A DNA stretch of 64,000 nt from an uncultured Eggerthellaceae bacterium (GCA_947565185.1 CANODU010000003.1:1-64000), one strand, 5' to 3'. Positions 25,496-36,438 are shown, counted from the stretch's first letter. The notes: generated by a model not told the origin, from the letters alone. Numbers and translations: made by a program.

Positions 25496-25506
25496 GATCA
25501 GGTGCC

Positions 25507-26766
25507 TTATGCGTCGATGTCGCCGTAGAAGTTCTCTTCCAGATGAGCCAGCTCCTCCGGCGTGTTCGCATTCACGAAGCATCCGCCCATCGGCTCCACC
25601 TCCAGCACGCGCTCTTGCGGGAACTGGAGCACCTTGAGCTTGGGAGAAGCGTAGACGCTCTGCACCTTCGTGTCTCCCCGCTCGATGTTCTCCTTGACCA
25701 CCTCAAGGCAGGAAACGCGCCGGTAGAGGGAATGGAAGGGCTCGAAGCCATGCTTGTTCACAGGCACCACCACATCGGCCCCCTTGTCGGCCATCTCGAT
25801 GGCCTCGGCCACCACGAGCGGCGCGGAAGCGAAGACCATGTCACAGGCGACGATGGCGACGTAGGGGTTCGTAGCCGTTGAGAGCGCTGTGTAGAGCCCG
25901 GGCAGCGCGCCGCGAACATCGAAGGCATCGCGCACGAGCTTGATCGTCAAGTGCGGGAACTCCTCATGCAGAAAGCCCAGGTTCTCCGGTTCATTCGTGG
26001 TGATGATCAGCTCATCGGCCACCGGAGCCAGTCGACGCACGAGCCGCGTGATCAAGGGCTTCCCCGCGAAGGGAACCGTGGCCTTCGAGCGGCCCATGCG
26101 GCGGCTCTCGCCCCCTGCTTGGATGGATACGCTCACCTTCGGACGCACGTAATGCTCTTCCAGGAACTGGACGATCCGGTCCACCTCGTCTAACCCGAAG
26201 ACCGGAAGCTGGTAGATCTGCGCCGCTTCGCAGGCCGCAGGGATATCGCTCACGATGGCGACGGTGTTCGCATTCGGCATCTTCTCCGTGATGTCGCGCG
26301 CGAAAGCGCTTGCACCACGAGCGCGCTGCACATTGTCCTCTGCAAGGGAGAGCCCCGCGCGCGCATCTTCCAAGAAAGCCTCTGCCACGGCCGCATCAGC
26401 CTCATTGCCCGAACGCATGATCTCTATGGTGGGAAGGCCGCTTTTGCGATAGCCCTCCACGATGATGATGTCATGACCGGGCATGGAGCGAACGATGGCC
26501 GAACATTCCACCTCATGGGCAAGCGTCTTCACACGTGCCATCTGCGTAGGCGAGGCGATGACCGTCTCGGTGGCACCAGCCTCGCGCTGGCGGTAGGAGT
26601 CCTTGCCCGGGTAGTCTATCTGAAAGCCATCATGGGAATGATGCTTCACCGACCCCACATCATGACCGCGGGCAGTGAGCGCGCCGATCAGCTTCACAAC
26701 CAGCGTGGTCTTGCCGGAATTATGGCGTCCAACGATGGATATGGCCGGACTGGGTACCTCTATCAA
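25507..26766 (-). CDS. Fused MobB-MobA, molybdenum cofactor guanylyltransferase
   Basis: Bifunctional cytosolic protein, 419 aa. Residues 1-165 are MobB, a P-loop GTPase-like adaptor (SIVGRHNSGKTTLVVKLIG, VKHHSHDGFQID, DIIIVEGYRKSG). After a linker, residues ~210-400 are MobA, which joins GMP to molybdopterin (IQAGGESRRMGRSKA nucleotide motif, AIVACDMVF metal-binding Asp, GFEPFHSLYRR). The start is TTG at 26766, preceded by AAGGAGGAGGAAGCT; earlier starts would overlap recR and lack a ribosome site. The order B-A in one chain fits substrate hand-over. It indicates that the cell uses Mo/W-bis-MGD enzymes. The downstream Fe-S protein is probably co-transcribed. Confidence 0.9.
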   Translation of the reverse strand: MIEVPSPAISIVGRHNSGKTTLVVKLIGALTARGHDVGSVKHHSHDGFQIDYPGKDSYRQREAGATETVIASPTQMARVKTLAHEVECSAIVRSMPGHDIIIVEGYRKSGLPTIEIMRSGNEADAAVAEAFLEDARAGLSLAEDNVQRARGASAFARDITEKMPNANTVAIVSDIPAACEAAQIYQLPVFGLDEVDRIVQFLEEHYVRPKVSVSIQAGGESRRMGRSKATVPFAGKPLITRLVRRLAPVADELIITTNEPENLGFLHEEFPHLTIKLVRDAFDVRGALPGLYTALSTATNPYVAIVACDMVFASAPLVVAEAIEMADKGADVVVPVNKHGFEPFHSLYRRVSCLEVVKENIERGDTKVQSVYASPKLKVLQFPQERVLEVEPMGGCFVNANTPEELAHLEENFYGDIDA

Positions 26767-26812
26767 AGCTTCCTCCTCCTTCGAGGATCCAAAGGGCGTA
26801 AGGCGAGGTGGA

Positions 26813-27409
26813 TCAGATCTCAAGCCGTCCTTCCATTGCCCTGCCCAACGTGACCTCATCTGCGTACTCTAGGTCACCGCCTACGGGAAGTCCACTGGCC
26901 GGGCGCGTAACGCGCACGCCAAGCGGACGGATCAAGCGCGCCAGATACGCGGCAGTTGCTTCGCCCTCAACATTGGGATTGGTGGCGATGATGACCTCGG
27001 TCACCTCTTGCGAGCTCAGCCGTCGCAAGAGCTCCGCGATCTTGAGCTCATCGGGGCCGATGCCATCCATGGGAGAGAGCGCACCATGCAAGACGTGATA
27101 GACCCCTTCGAAGACACCTGTCCTCTCGATGGGAGCGATGTCCTTCGGTTCGCTGACCACGCAGATCTGCCCTTGGTCGCGCGCGGCGCTCGAACAGATG
27201 TCGCACGCATCGCCTTCGGCGTAGTTGAAGCAGATCTGGCAGAAGCACACCTGCTCTTTGACCTCATGGATGGCATCCGCCAAGCGAAGAGCCTGCGATG
27301 AGTCAGTGTTGAGGATGTAATAGGCTATCCTCTGCGCCGACTTGGGGCCAACGCCGGGCAAGCGCTCCAGTTCGTCTAAGAGCTTCTGTATGGATGGCGC
27401 TGCGTTCAT
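26813..27409 (-). CDS. recR: Recombination mediator RecR
   Basis: Cytosolic DNA-repair protein, 198 aa, the standard RecR length. It acts with RecO (and RecF) to load RecA on SSB-coated gaps. Seen in order: helix-hairpin-helix LERLPGVGPKSAQRIAYYI, the C4 zinc finger CFCQICFNYAEGDACDIC, the Toprim domain with VVSEPKDIAPIERTG and EVIIATNPNVEGEATA, and the C-terminal TLGRAMEGR. It lies 10 nt after ybaB, the common bacterial gene order. Confidence 0.97.
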   Translation of the reverse strand: MNAAPSIQKLLDELERLPGVGPKSAQRIAYYILNTDSSQALRLADAIHEVKEQVCFCQICFNYAEGDACDICSSAARDQGQICVVSEPKDIAPIERTGVFEGVYHVLHGALSPMDGIGPDELKIAELLRRLSSQEVTEVIIATNPNVEGEATAAYLARLIRPLGVRVTRPASGLPVGGDLEYADEVTLGRAMEGRLEI

Positions 27410-27419
27410 GCGCCGAGCA

Positions 27420-27722
27420 TCAGAACGGGAGGTTCATGCCGCCCATGATGGAGCTCATGCGCGCATTGGATTCCTCAGAGGCGTTGCGCAGCGCTTCGTT
27501 CACCGCAGCCACGATGGTGTCCTCCAACATCTCCACATCCTCAGGATCAACGGCATCGGGATCTATCTTCACCGTCTTGAGCGTTCCGTCCCCCGTGACC
27601 GTTGCCTCCACCATGCCGCCTCCAGCAGTGGCAGAGAATTCCATAGAGGCAATCTCTTCCTGCGCCAAAGCTGCATCGCGCTGCATCTTCTGCGCCTGCT
27701 TCATCATCTTCTTCATATCCAT
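27420..27722 (-). CDS. ybaB: YbaB/EbfC-family nucleoid-associated protein
   Basis: Small DNA-binding dimer, 100 aa. The N-terminal helix MDMKKMMKQAQKMQRD, the central VTGDGTLKTVKIDPDAVDP strand pair and the C-terminal MLEDTIVAAVNEALRNA helix are the family pattern. The family binds DNA non-specifically and is often encoded next to recR, as here. RBS AAAGGG at a slightly long distance. dnaX, the other usual neighbour, is not present upstream. Confidence 0.93.
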   Translation of the reverse strand: MDMKKMMKQAQKMQRDAALAQEEIASMEFSATAGGGMVEATVTGDGTLKTVKIDPDAVDPEDVEMLEDTIVAAVNEALRNASEESNARMSSIMGGMNLPF

Positions 27723-27816
27723 GGCTCATATCCCTTTCACGTGCATCTTTCGTGCAGTGCAGTGTAATGCATGCCGCTCCTCTTTGCCTATGCCCACGTG
27801 CTGCGCGCCCACCGGT

Positions 27817-30303
27817 TCAGCGGATGCCGCGATGGAGATGCCCGCTTGTGGTGTGCGCGATCTTCGAGATGGCACCTTGACCACTGACAGCCATGGACAG
27901 AGCCTTGCGAATGCGCCCGATAGCCTGTGCTGTCTGTTCGGCATCCATCAAGGTGGCATCCACCAGAAATGCCGTAACACCCGCTGCCACCAGATCCGGG
28001 ATGTCCGGTGCGATGTCCAGCGTCACGCTGTTGTAGAGATGGCTGCGGCCAGCATCGTCGGTTGTCACGGGGAACACATATCCTTTGCGATCCTTCAAGC
28101 CGAAGCCGACGCTGCGCCGCGCACACGTGGCGCATTGCTCGTTGCAGGGACCTTGGCTGGAGAGCAGGCAATGCTCCATGACCATGAGCTCTTGCGCGCC
28201 ATGGACCTTGATGCCCACGGGAACGGGAGACGCCTGGGCGATCTCCTTGATCTGAGAGGCGTTGAGCTCCGAGGAGAGCCAGATGCGCTGTGCGCCGAAG
28301 GCATGCGCCACTGAGAGCGCAGGCGCGTTCACAAGCGGCAGCTTCGCACCAACATCCATCGTGCACCCCAAAGCCGCACCACGCGCGAGCGCCGCCAGCG
28401 ACTCTACCAGGATATGCGCGCCATCCGTCACGTTCTTCCACGCATCCAGCCCTCGCGCGCGCTCCGGAGAGGAGCCCTGGGCATCACGTTCGATGGAAGG
28501 CAGCGCAATGGCGCAACCCTTGGGATATCCCGCCTGGTCCGCCTGGCGCACCTTGCGTCCTGCTTCCTCTGCTCCCCCGCGCTGGTAGTTCGCTGCTGGA
28601 ACATAGAGGATGTCAGCGCCCGTGCGCTTCGCCGCGCGCGCAGAGGCGGGACTGGTAACCAAAGCAGCCACGAGAAGGTCATCCGATGCTTGCGCGCGCT
28701 TGGCTGGCGGTGCGGTGCGCACGACAGGAGGCGCCTTCACCGGCACGTGCTGATCAGAAGAAGCTAAGAGCTGCTCCGCCAGATCCTCCAGCGCATGAGC
28801 CCGGCACTGATGCAACTGCGAGAAGCCGATGCCCACGCCCTCATCTCGGTGGTGCGTGAGATGTATGAGCGCAAAGGGCGTAGAGCCCATGCGCCCGATA
28901 TGCTCTTCCACATCCTCATCCGTGACCGGCCGCGTCCGCGCTGGCTCCACTTCCGGACCCGAGGCCGTACCCACCACCGCAGGAAGAGCACGGAAGAATC
29001 CGTCTGCCACCTGGAACTCCATGCGCAAGGGACGCCCGATCTCAAGCCACACCTCTCCCTGAACGGGGATGCGCGGCTGAAGATCATCTTCGGTGAAAGC
29101 CGCCTCAGCGGATCGGATGCGGAACACGCGATCATGCGCACGCAGCCGGCACTTGGGATCATCCACCAGAAACGTCATGGAACGCTTGGATGTTCGCGCA
29201 TCTGCAGGCACGGTAAAGCGAATGTTGCCCTTGCGCGTCCACGCCTCCAACAGATCCCCCGCCACCAGGTCTATCTCAGACGCGATGGTGACCTCATCCC
29301 CTGAGACCGCCTTGATGCGCCCGGCGAATTGCCCGCGATTGTTCGGACGCTGATAGCTCATGAGCTCATCGCCGCTCTGCCCATCCAGATACGCGCTGGT
29401 GAATCCACGGGAGAACACCGAACCCAGCGCTTCGGCATCCTCAGGCGGAAGCGCCGTGGAGCTCTCCGGCGTCCCTGGATCCGCTGCTTTCAGGCGGTCG
29501 AGCGCACGGCGATACACGGACACCACGGCATGCACGTATTCGGGCGACTTCATGCGCCCCTCCACCTTGAGCGATGCCACGCCAGCACGCACAAGATCCT
29601 CAAGGCGCGAAGCAGTGGCAAGGTCTTTCGGAGAGAGGAGGAACTCGCCCGGCACCTTGGCCTCACGGTCGGGATCATCCGTGGTCACAAGAGCATACGG
29701 AAGCCGGCATGCTTGAGCGCATACGCCCCGATTCGCCGACCTGCCGCCGATGAGGGAGGAGAGGAGGCACTGGCCGGAATAGCAGATGCAGAGCGCGCCA
29801 TGAGCGAACACCTCGCAGTCGACACCTGCTTCCTTGCCCACCGCCGCCAGATGCGTCACTTCGCCTAACGAGAGCTCCCGCGCAAGCGTCACGCGCGATG
29901 CTCCCAGCTCTGCTGCGGCCAAGAGTCCCTCTTCGGAATGGATGTTCATCTGAGTGGAGATGTGCAAAGCACGAGGCGGAAGCATCTGCGAGATGCGGAG
30001 CGCCAGACCCAGATCCTGCACGATGAAGGCATCTGCGCCACGCTCATAGGCCTGGCGCACCAACAGAAGAGCATCGTCCATCTCATCGGGCAGGATGAGG
30101 GTGTTCGCAGTGATATAGAGCTTCACGCCGCGCAGATGCGCATAGCGCGCAGCCTCTTCCAAGGAATCCAGCGTGAAGTTGTCAGCGTTCAGGCGAGCAT
30201 TGAAGCGATCGAGCCCCAGATAGACCGCATCAGCGCCGCCGCGCACCGCCGCGTTCAGCGCAGCCTTGCTGCCGGCAGGCGCTAAGAGCTCAGGGATATC
30301 CAT
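27817..30303 (-). CDS. U32-family protein (peptidase U32 / RNA-hydroxylase type)
   Basis: Cytosolic U32 protein, 828 aa. The TIM-barrel part opens ELLAPAGSKAALNAAVRGGADAVYLG-like and contains the four-cysteine Fe-S signature in ALCICYSGQC and NRGVCAQACR. A middle domain of DUF3656 type (about 390-480) and a long C-terminal barrel-like half (about 560-820) with CATCARRSVGFGLKDRKG follow. Although annotated as peptidases, characterised members of this architecture (RlhA, TrhP) hydroxylate rRNA or tRNA bases, so an RNA-modification role is more likely. The long C-terminus makes it larger than E. coli RlhA. The ribosome site is weak. Confidence 0.82.
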   Translation of the reverse strand: MDIPELLAPAGSKAALNAAVRGGADAVYLGLDRFNARLNADNFTLDSLEEAARYAHLRGVKLYITANTLILPDEMDDALLLVRQAYERGADAFIVQDLGLALRISQMLPPRALHISTQMNIHSEEGLLAAAELGASRVTLARELSLGEVTHLAAVGKEAGVDCEVFAHGALCICYSGQCLLSSLIGGRSANRGVCAQACRLPYALVTTDDPDREAKVPGEFLLSPKDLATASRLEDLVRAGVASLKVEGRMKSPEYVHAVVSVYRRALDRLKAADPGTPESSTALPPEDAEALGSVFSRGFTSAYLDGQSGDELMSYQRPNNRGQFAGRIKAVSGDEVTIASEIDLVAGDLLEAWTRKGNIRFTVPADARTSKRSMTFLVDDPKCRLRAHDRVFRIRSAEAAFTEDDLQPRIPVQGEVWLEIGRPLRMEFQVADGFFRALPAVVGTASGPEVEPARTRPVTDEDVEEHIGRMGSTPFALIHLTHHRDEGVGIGFSQLHQCRAHALEDLAEQLLASSDQHVPVKAPPVVRTAPPAKRAQASDDLLVAALVTSPASARAAKRTGADILYVPAANYQRGGAEEAGRKVRQADQAGYPKGCAIALPSIERDAQGSSPERARGLDAWKNVTDGAHILVESLAALARGAALGCTMDVGAKLPLVNAPALSVAHAFGAQRIWLSSELNASQIKEIAQASPVPVGIKVHGAQELMVMEHCLLSSQGPCNEQCATCARRSVGFGLKDRKGYVFPVTTDDAGRSHLYNSVTLDIAPDIPDLVAAGVTAFLVDATLMDAEQTAQAIGRIRKALSMAVSGQGAISKIAHTTSGHLHRGIR

Positions 30304-30327
30304 CAGAGGGTCACGGCAGCGTCACGC

Positions 30328-30843
30328 TCACATCTCTGTGGCAGACTTGTCAGCATCTTCCAATGCCTGCACAGCCGCATCGTATTGTTCCTGCAACGCA
30401 GCGATGCGGTCAGCATAGGTGTCGTAGGCGAAGGGATTGCGCGTGGTGGCGGTATCTATCTCCGTGTACAGAGCGAGGTAGCCGTTGAGCGCATCCTTCA
30501 GCTGATAGCATGCATCGACGTACTTCTGCTTCAGTTCGCCCAGCTCTTCAGGAGCTTCTATCTCAGAGATCTGATCCACCACAGCGAAGGCGCTGTCTGC
30601 CTGCACCCGCATGGAGACGGCATCCTCACGAGCAACGGCATCGGTGAATGAGGCCATCTTCTCCTTGAGGTCATCGACCGCCTGGTTCATGTCTGCCATG
30701 TAGCTACGCGATGTGGGACCAGCCTCCTCTTCGGCTGATGACGAGGCCGCTGGCTGAGCGCAGCCCGCAAGAGCGGCACAGCAGATGAGGGCACCGAGGG
30801 CGGCGATGGGCAAGATACGCTTGATGGTGTTCGCAAAGGACAT
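30328..30843 (-). CDS. Lipoprotein, mostly helical, unknown function
   Basis: Exported lipoprotein, 171 aa. A short basic N-terminus and hydrophobic core end in the lipobox ALAGC (Cys about residue 28), followed by a Ser/Glu-rich spacer. The rest is predicted by eye to be long amphipathic helices (DDLKEKMASFTDAVARED, EELGELKQKYVDACYQL, RIAALQEQYDAAVQALEDA), resembling small helical-bundle envelope proteins. RBS AGGAGAGC. It follows the cyclophilin gene, with a hairpin between them. Confidence 0.75.
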   Translation of the reverse strand: MSFANTIKRILPIAALGALICCAALAGCAQPAASSSAEEEAGPTSRSYMADMNQAVDDLKEKMASFTDAVAREDAVSMRVQADSAFAVVDQISEIEAPEELGELKQKYVDACYQLKDALNGYLALYTEIDTATTRNPFAYDTYADRIAALQEQYDAAVQALEDADKSATEM

Positions 30844-30919
30844 GGAAGCTCTCCTGGTTCTTGGGTCAAATGAGCAGTATAGCTCAAGCGGGACCGAGCG
30901 CTTGCGGGCTCAGAACGGG

Positions 30920-30954
30920 AAGAGGGATGGAAGGACGCTCCCTCCATCCCTCTT
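30920..30954 (-). terminator. Hairpin between cyclophilin and lipoprotein genes
   Basis: A perfect 12-bp stem (30920-30931/30943-30954) with an 11-nt loop lies 21 nt after the cyclophilin stop. There is no T-run on either side, so it may attenuate, terminate with Rho, or protect the upstream message. Confidence 0.5.
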
Positions 30955-30975
30955 GATCGCTCAGGCAAAGATGCA

Positions 30976-31656
30976 TCAATCGGTGATGGTGATGCTCTTG
31001 ATGACGGGCTGATTCGCCTCATCGCTGATGGCGCCCATGTTCGCTCCATCAGCATAGGCCACGTGATCGGTCACGATCTGATCGATCACCGCCATGCCCG
31101 CATCATCGATGGTGCCGAACGCGGCATATTGGCCATCAAGGCTGGGACCCACTTGGCTGGCATTGCCCAACGTCACGAAGAACGTGCTGGAAGCAGAGTC
31201 CGGCATGGACGTGCGCGCCATGGCCACGACGCCTCGATCGAAGTTGTCAGCCAAAGGATTGTCGATGCCATTCGAGGAGAATTCACCGCGTATGGTCTCA
31301 AGCTCAGGATCATTGCCCGCTGCGTTGTTGCCCAGCGTGCCCCCCTGCAGGCAGAAGCCGTCTTCTATGCGATAGAACGTCTTGCCGTCATAGTAGCCTT
31401 CGCGAGCAAGGTTCATGAAGTTCTCCACCGTCTGCGGCGCGGCGTCTCCATCCAGTTCGATGGTGATGGGATCATAGCCTTCCACGTTCAGCGTTGCATG
31501 GTGGATGCCCACGCCCTCCGCGGATCCCGAAGCGGCACCATCGCCAGAAGAGGACTGGCCCGAGCAGCCTACCAGAGCCATGAGGGCAGCCAAGAGGAGG
31601 GCGGCCACCAGAGCGCTGGCTGCGCGCAGCCGATGAGCATGAGCGATCTTCGTCAT
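30976..31656 (-). CDS. Cyclophilin-type peptidyl-prolyl isomerase, lipoprotein
   Basis: Extracytoplasmic lipoprotein PPIase, 226 aa from the ATG at 31656, which has AAAGGAAA at about 9 nt; upstream in-frame ATGs lack this. The signal peptide ends in LVGC (about residues 28-31) and is followed by a Ser/Gly spacer. The catalytic domain starts near 50: APQTVENFMNLAREGYYDG, TFYRIEDGFCLQGG, MARTSMPDSASSTFFVTLG and YAAFGTIDDAGMAVID are cyclophilin segments, though the usual active-site Arg-Val-Ile is Arg-Ile-Glu. It would assist folding of exported proteins at the membrane surface. Confidence 0.9.
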   Translation of the reverse strand: MTKIAHAHRLRAASALVAALLLAALMALVGCSGQSSSGDGAASGSAEGVGIHHATLNVEGYDPITIELDGDAAPQTVENFMNLAREGYYDGKTFYRIEDGFCLQGGTLGNNAAGNDPELETIRGEFSSNGIDNPLADNFDRGVVAMARTSMPDSASSTFFVTLGNASQVGPSLDGQYAAFGTIDDAGMAVIDQIVTDHVAYADGANMGAISDEANQPVIKSITITD

Positions 31657-31782
31657 AGTCAGCATTTCCTTTCGTCGTTTTCTTGCAAGCATTCAGGATA
31701 CGATACGGTGCCCCTTAAGGGCAAAAACTCCATGGGATGCGCGGAAGCAGTGCGCTCCTTGTGGCTGCGTGGCATCATGCTG

Positions 31783-34700
31783 TCACGCGGAAGCGCGCTT
31801 CTCTGCCAGGTTGGCCTTCGCCACCGCGATCATGAGCTTGATGCGATTGAGCTGGTTCACCTCAGAAGCGCCGGGGTCGTAGTCCACAGCCACGATGTTG
31901 CTCTCCGGATAGCGGCGGCGCAGCTCCTTGATGACGGACTTGCCCACCACATGATTCGGCAAGCATGCGAAGGGCTGCGTGCACACCACGTTCGGGCATC
32001 CTGAACGGATGAGCTCCACCATCTCTGCCGTGAGCAGCCATCCCTCTCCCATGGAATTGCAAAGGGACAGGATCTCTGAAGCGTATTCAGCCAGCTCGTA
32101 GATGTCTGCCGGTGGACTGAAGCGCTGGCTCTTCTTGAGCGCTTCAGTGACAGGGCGACGCAGCTCCTTCACGGCACGCAGCCCGATGCGGCTACCCAGC
32201 GCGCTCTTCGCAGATTTCCCGATCTGGCGCTGGAAGATGCCGCCGGCTATGCCGAACAGGAAGAACTCGATGAGCCCCGGCACGACCGCTTCGCACCCTT
32301 CGGCTTCTATCTGCTCCACGATCTGGTTGTTCGCCGTGGGGTGGAACTTGACCAGGATCTCTCCCACCACGCCCACGCGCGGCTTCGTGCCCTCCCCTTG
32401 CAGGGGCAGCGTGTCGAAGTCGTCCACGATCTGGTTCACGGTCTTCTTGAATTCGCCCATCTTCACGCCTTGAGCTATCTGCTCCTTCGTCACGCTCATC
32501 CAGTGATCGAACAGGCGATCGGCGCTGCCCGGCTCCACTTCGTAGGGACGCGTGCGATACAGGCACATCATGAGCAGGTCTCCATACTGCAGGGCGAAGA
32601 TGGCCTGATAGAGCATGGCCGGCGTCACCTTGAAGCCCGGGTTCACCTCGCCCAGGTCTTTGAAGGAGAGCGCGATCACAGGGATGTGACCCAGACCCGC
32701 CGCTTTCAAGGCCTTGCGGATGAGCGAGATGTAATTCGTGGCACGGCAGCCGCCGCCGGTCTGCGTGATGAGCACAGCCAGCTTGTCCGTGTCGTACTCA
32801 CCGCTGGTGACGGCTTCCATGATCTGACCCGTGACCAAGATGGACGGATAGCAGATGTCGTTGTTCACGTACTTGAGGCCCGCATCCACCGCCTCAGTAT
32901 CAACGCTGGGCAGAAGCTCCAGGTTGTAGCCGTTCGCGTGGAAGATGGGGAGCAGAAGCTCGAAGTGGATGGGGGCCATCTGCGGAGCCAGGATGGTATA
33001 GCCCTCCTCCTTCATCTGCTCCGTGAACTGCGGGCGGTCGAATTCGGTTGAGGTGGCTTCGCGCTGCTTGACTTCCGCATCCACGATCACGCCGTCAGCC
33101 TTCTGCGTGAAGCTCTCCGGCACCAGCGCATCTATGCCCTCAGCGCTGATGCACGCCGCGGGACAGCCCCGACGCTCTGCCGCGGCATCTGCCTTAGCCT
33201 CAGCTTCCTCATCCGCTTGATCCTTCAGCGCCGCCAGCAAGCTGCGCACGCGAATGCGCGCCGCGCCCAAGTTCGACACCTCGTCTATCTTGAGAACGGT
33301 GTACACCTTGCCCGCCGCTTCCAAGACCTCCTGCACCTGGTCAGTGGTGAGCGCATCCAGACCGCATCCAAAGGAGTTCAGCTGGATCATGTCCAGATCC
33401 TTGCGCTGGGTGACCACCTTCGCCGCTGCATAGAGGCGCGTGTGATACATCCATTGATCCACCACGCGGATGGGCCGCTCCAGCTGCCCCAGATGCGCGA
33501 TGGAGTCTTCGGTGAGCACCGCCAAGCCGAAGCTGGTGAGCAATTCCGGGATGGCATGGTTGATCTCTGGGTCTTGATGATAGGGGCGTCCGGCTAACAC
33601 GATGCCATGAGTGCCGGTCTCCTCCATCCAGGCCAGCGTTTCGGTGCCCTTGCGACGGATGTCGCGCTTGAAGGCTTCGTCTTCGGCCCACGCCGCATCC
33701 ACTGCATCATCTATCTCGGTCTGCGTGAGATGCGGACCGTGCTTCATGACGGAATCCTTGAACGTCTTCGAGAGCTCCTTGTACAGGCGCTCTTTCAGCT
33801 TCTCCTTGTTGTCATAGGGAAGCCAGGGGGACACGAACGCCGTTGCGCTGTCCTTGAGCTCGTCGATGTTCAGGCGCAGCGCCTCCGGATAGCTGGCCAC
33901 GATGGGGCAGTTGAAGTGGTTGCCCGCCGTCTCATCTTCTTGGCGCTCCCATTTGCTGCAGGGCATCCAGATGAAATCCGGCTCCTTGCCCAGAAGGTCC
34001 ATGATGTGCCCATGGGAGAGCTTCGCCGGATAGCACACCGACTCCGAAGGCATGGATTCGATGCCCGCTTCGTAGGTCTTCTTGTTGGACGGGTCGGACA
34101 ACACCACGCGGTAGCCCAAGTTCGTGAAGAACGTGAACCAGAAGGGGTAGTTCTCATACATGTTGAGCGCACGGGGAATGCCCACCGTGCCACGCGTGGC
34201 CTCTTCGGGCTCAAGGGGCGTGTAATGGTCGAACAGGCGCTGGGATTTCCAGGCGAAGAGGTTCGGCACGTTGGACGCGGTCTTGTCAGCCCCGAGCGAT
34301 TCGCCCTTCTCGCAGCGATTGCCCGTGATGAAGCGGCGATGCTTGCCCGTCTGCTCGTTCAGACCGAAATCGTTCACCGTGAGCAGGCAGCTGTTGGCGC
34401 ACCCCTTGCACCGCACGGTGCGATGCGAAGGCGAGAGCGCTTGGATCTCTTCTAAGGAGAGCAAGCTGCTCTTCGGCACCTTGGGTCCCACATCGAGAGA
34501 AAGGGGCTCATCTTCTGTCAGCCGGCGCGTCACCTCGAAACGGTCGCGCGCCAAGAGCGCGGCGCCGAACGCTCCCATGTTGCCAGCGATGTCAGGGCGC
34601 ACGGCATTCACTTCGGAGAGCTGTTCGAAGGCGCGCAAGACGGCATCGTTCAAGAACGTGCCGCCCTGCACGATCACATTCGTGCCCACATCGTGGGGGT

Positions 34701-36438
34701 CGCGGATCTTGATGACCTTGAACAGCGCATTCTTGATGACCGAGATGGCAAGGCCCGCCGCGATGTCTCCAACGGTGGCGCCTTCCTTCTGCGCCTGCTT
34801 GACGCGGCTGTTCATGAACACCGTGCAGCGGCTGCCCAGATCCACCGGCGACGTGGCCTTGATGGCCGTGGCGGCGAAGTCCTTGACATCCAACCCGAGG
34901 CCCGACGCGAAGCTCTCGATGAAGCTACCGCAGCCTGATGAGCATGCCTCGTTCAGCATGATGTGGTCGATCACGCCGTCCTTCACGCGCAGGCACTTCA
35001 TGTCCTGGCCGCCGATGTCCAAGATGAACTCCACGCCAGGCAGCATCTCTTGGGCCCCACGCAGATGCGCGACGGTCTCTATCTCACCGGAATCCACCTG
35101 CAACGCCTCCAGCAAGAGCCCTTCGCCATAGCCCGTGACCGTGGAATGCGCTATCTCCACGAGCGGCTCACCTGTCTGCGCATCCTTTGGGAGCGCCTCG
35201 TAGAGCTCTGCGATGGCCGTCTTCGCACATCCCAGCACGTCTCCTTTGTTGGAGGCATACGTGGACCACAGCAACTCTCCGTCCTGGCCGATGAGCGCCG
35301 CTTTGAAGGTGGTGGAGCCCGCATCGATGCCCAGATAGGCCAGACCTCGGTATTCGTCCAAGGACCCGCGGCGGACGCGCTCATGAGCGTGGCGCTCAGC
35401 GAATTCCCGATACTCTTCCTCATCGGCGAACAACGGCTCTAGGCGCACCACCTCTGAGCCTTGCATGTCCCCCAAACCTTCCAAACGTCCGATGACGTCA
35501 GTCAGCGTCTCCACCTTCGCCCCTTCGCGTGCACCCGCGATGGCCGCGCCGCATGCCACGAACAGATGCGCGTTGCCCGGGACGATGATGGCGTCATCAT
35601 CCAGCTCCAGCGTCTCATAGAAGCGACGCCTCAGCTCTGGCAGATACTGCAACGGACCACCCAAGAACGCGACGTTGCCCCGGATGGGGCGTCCACAGGC
35701 AAGGCCGGATATGGTCTGGGTGACCACTGACTGGAAGATGGAAGCAGCGATGTCCTCGCGCTTGGCGCCTTCGTTCAACAGCGGCTGCACGTCGGTCTTC
35801 GCGAACACGCCACAGCGGCTGGCAATGGGATAGATGGTGGTATGGCTGGCGGCCAATGCGTTGAGACCACCCGCGTCCGTATCCAGAAGCGAGGCCATCT
35901 GGTCGATGAACGCACCGGTACCGCCGGCGCACGTGCCGTTCATGCGCTGTTCGATGCCGCCATCGAAGTAGATGATCTTCGCGTCTTCGCCGCCCAGCTC
36001 TATGGCCACATCCGTGTACGGGATGAACGTCTCCACGGCCGTCTTGGATGCGATGACCTCTTGGATGAACTTCACATCCAGCCATTGGGACAGCAAAAGG
36101 CCACCTGAACCGGTGATGGCGATGGTCATGGGCTCGGTGGGGAATTCCGCTTGCGCTTGGCGCAGCACATCTATGATGGTGGCACGCACATCGGCATGAT
36201 GGCGCTGATAGACCGACCAGAGGCATTCATCGTGCGCATTCAGGACAGCCAGCTTCACGGTGGTGGAACCGACATCTATCCCGATATGCAGTGAAGCCTC
36301 CCCGTCCGCGGGAACGGACGGAAGGCGTTTTTCTGAGAGCGCATCTACGCAAAGGCGCGGCTCTAAGCTCTCATCTGCGCCCTGGGCGCTCTCATCTTGG
36401 TCAGCAGGGATGGTCACGTACTTGGATTGCTTGCTCAT
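31783..36438 (-). CDS. Giant 2-hydroxyacyl-CoA dehydratase activase-type protein
   Basis: Cytosolic protein of 1551 aa. Two ASKHA ATPase domains of the BcrA/BadF/HgdC type come first (about 48-310: [38 protein letters not shown]; about 370-640: [40 protein letters not shown]), with Cys residues positioned to bind the bridging [4Fe-4S] cluster. A Cys-rich linker ([12 protein letters not shown]) leads to a DUF2229 region ([28 protein letters not shown]) and a C-terminal HgdB-like part ([28 protein letters not shown]). Such fused proteins are common in anaerobes. They couple ATP hydrolysis to low-potential electron injection; the physiological substrate is unknown. RBS AAAAGGAA. Monocistronic. 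Confidence 0.88.
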   Translation of the reverse strand: MSKQSKYVTIPADQDESAQGADESLEPRLCVDALSEKRLPSVPADGEASLHIGIDVGSTTVKLAVLNAHDECLWSVYQRHHADVRATIIDVLRQAQAEFPTEPMTIAITGSGGLLLSQWLDVKFIQEVIASKTAVETFIPYTDVAIELGGEDAKIIYFDGGIEQRMNGTCAGGTGAFIDQMASLLDTDAGGLNALAASHTTIYPIASRCGVFAKTDVQPLLNEGAKREDIAASIFQSVVTQTISGLACGRPIRGNVAFLGGPLQYLPELRRRFYETLELDDDAIIVPGNAHLFVACGAAIAGAREGAKVETLTDVIGRLEGLGDMQGSEVVRLEPLFADEEEYREFAERHAHERVRRGSLDEYRGLAYLGIDAGSTTFKAALIGQDGELLWSTYASNKGDVLGCAKTAIAELYEALPKDAQTGEPLVEIAHSTVTGYGEGLLLEALQVDSGEIETVAHLRGAQEMLPGVEFILDIGGQDMKCLRVKDGVIDHIMLNEACSSGCGSFIESFASGLGLDVKDFAATAIKATSPVDLGSRCTVFMNSRVKQAQKEGATVGDIAAGLAISVIKNALFKVIKIRDPHDVGTNVIVQGGTFLNDAVLRAFEQLSEVNAVRPDIAGNMGAFGAALLARDRFEVTRRLTEDEPLSLDVGPKVPKSSLLSLEEIQALSPSHRTVRCKGCANSCLLTVNDFGLNEQTGKHRRFITGNRCEKGESLGADKTASNVPNLFAWKSQRLFDHYTPLEPEEATRGTVGIPRALNMYENYPFWFTFFTNLGYRVVLSDPSNKKTYEAGIESMPSESVCYPAKLSHGHIMDLLGKEPDFIWMPCSKWERQEDETAGNHFNCPIVASYPEALRLNIDELKDSATAFVSPWLPYDNKEKLKERLYKELSKTFKDSVMKHGPHLTQTEIDDAVDAAWAEDEAFKRDIRRKGTETLAWMEETGTHGIVLAGRPYHQDPEINHAIPELLTSFGLAVLTEDSIAHLGQLERPIRVVDQWMYHTRLYAAAKVVTQRKDLDMIQLNSFGCGLDALTTDQVQEVLEAAGKVYTVLKIDEVSNLGAARIRVRSLLAALKDQADEEAEAKADAAAERRGCPAACISAEGIDALVPESFTQKADGVIVDAEVKQREATSTEFDRPQFTEQMKEEGYTILAPQMAPIHFELLLPIFHANGYNLELLPSVDTEAVDAGLKYVNNDICYPSILVTGQIMEAVTSGEYDTDKLAVLITQTGGGCRATNYISLIRKALKAAGLGHIPVIALSFKDLGEVNPGFKVTPAMLYQAIFALQYGDLLMMCLYRTRPYEVEPGSADRLFDHWMSVTKEQIAQGVKMGEFKKTVNQIVDDFDTLPLQGEGTKPRVGVVGEILVKFHPTANNQIVEQIEAEGCEAVVPGLIEFFLFGIAGGIFQRQIGKSAKSALGSRIGLRAVKELRRPVTEALKKSQRFSPPADIYELAEYASEILSLCNSMGEGWLLTAEMVELIRSGCPNVVCTQPFACLPNHVVGKSVIKELRRRYPESNIVAVDYDPGASEVNQLNRIKLMIAVAKANLAEKRASA

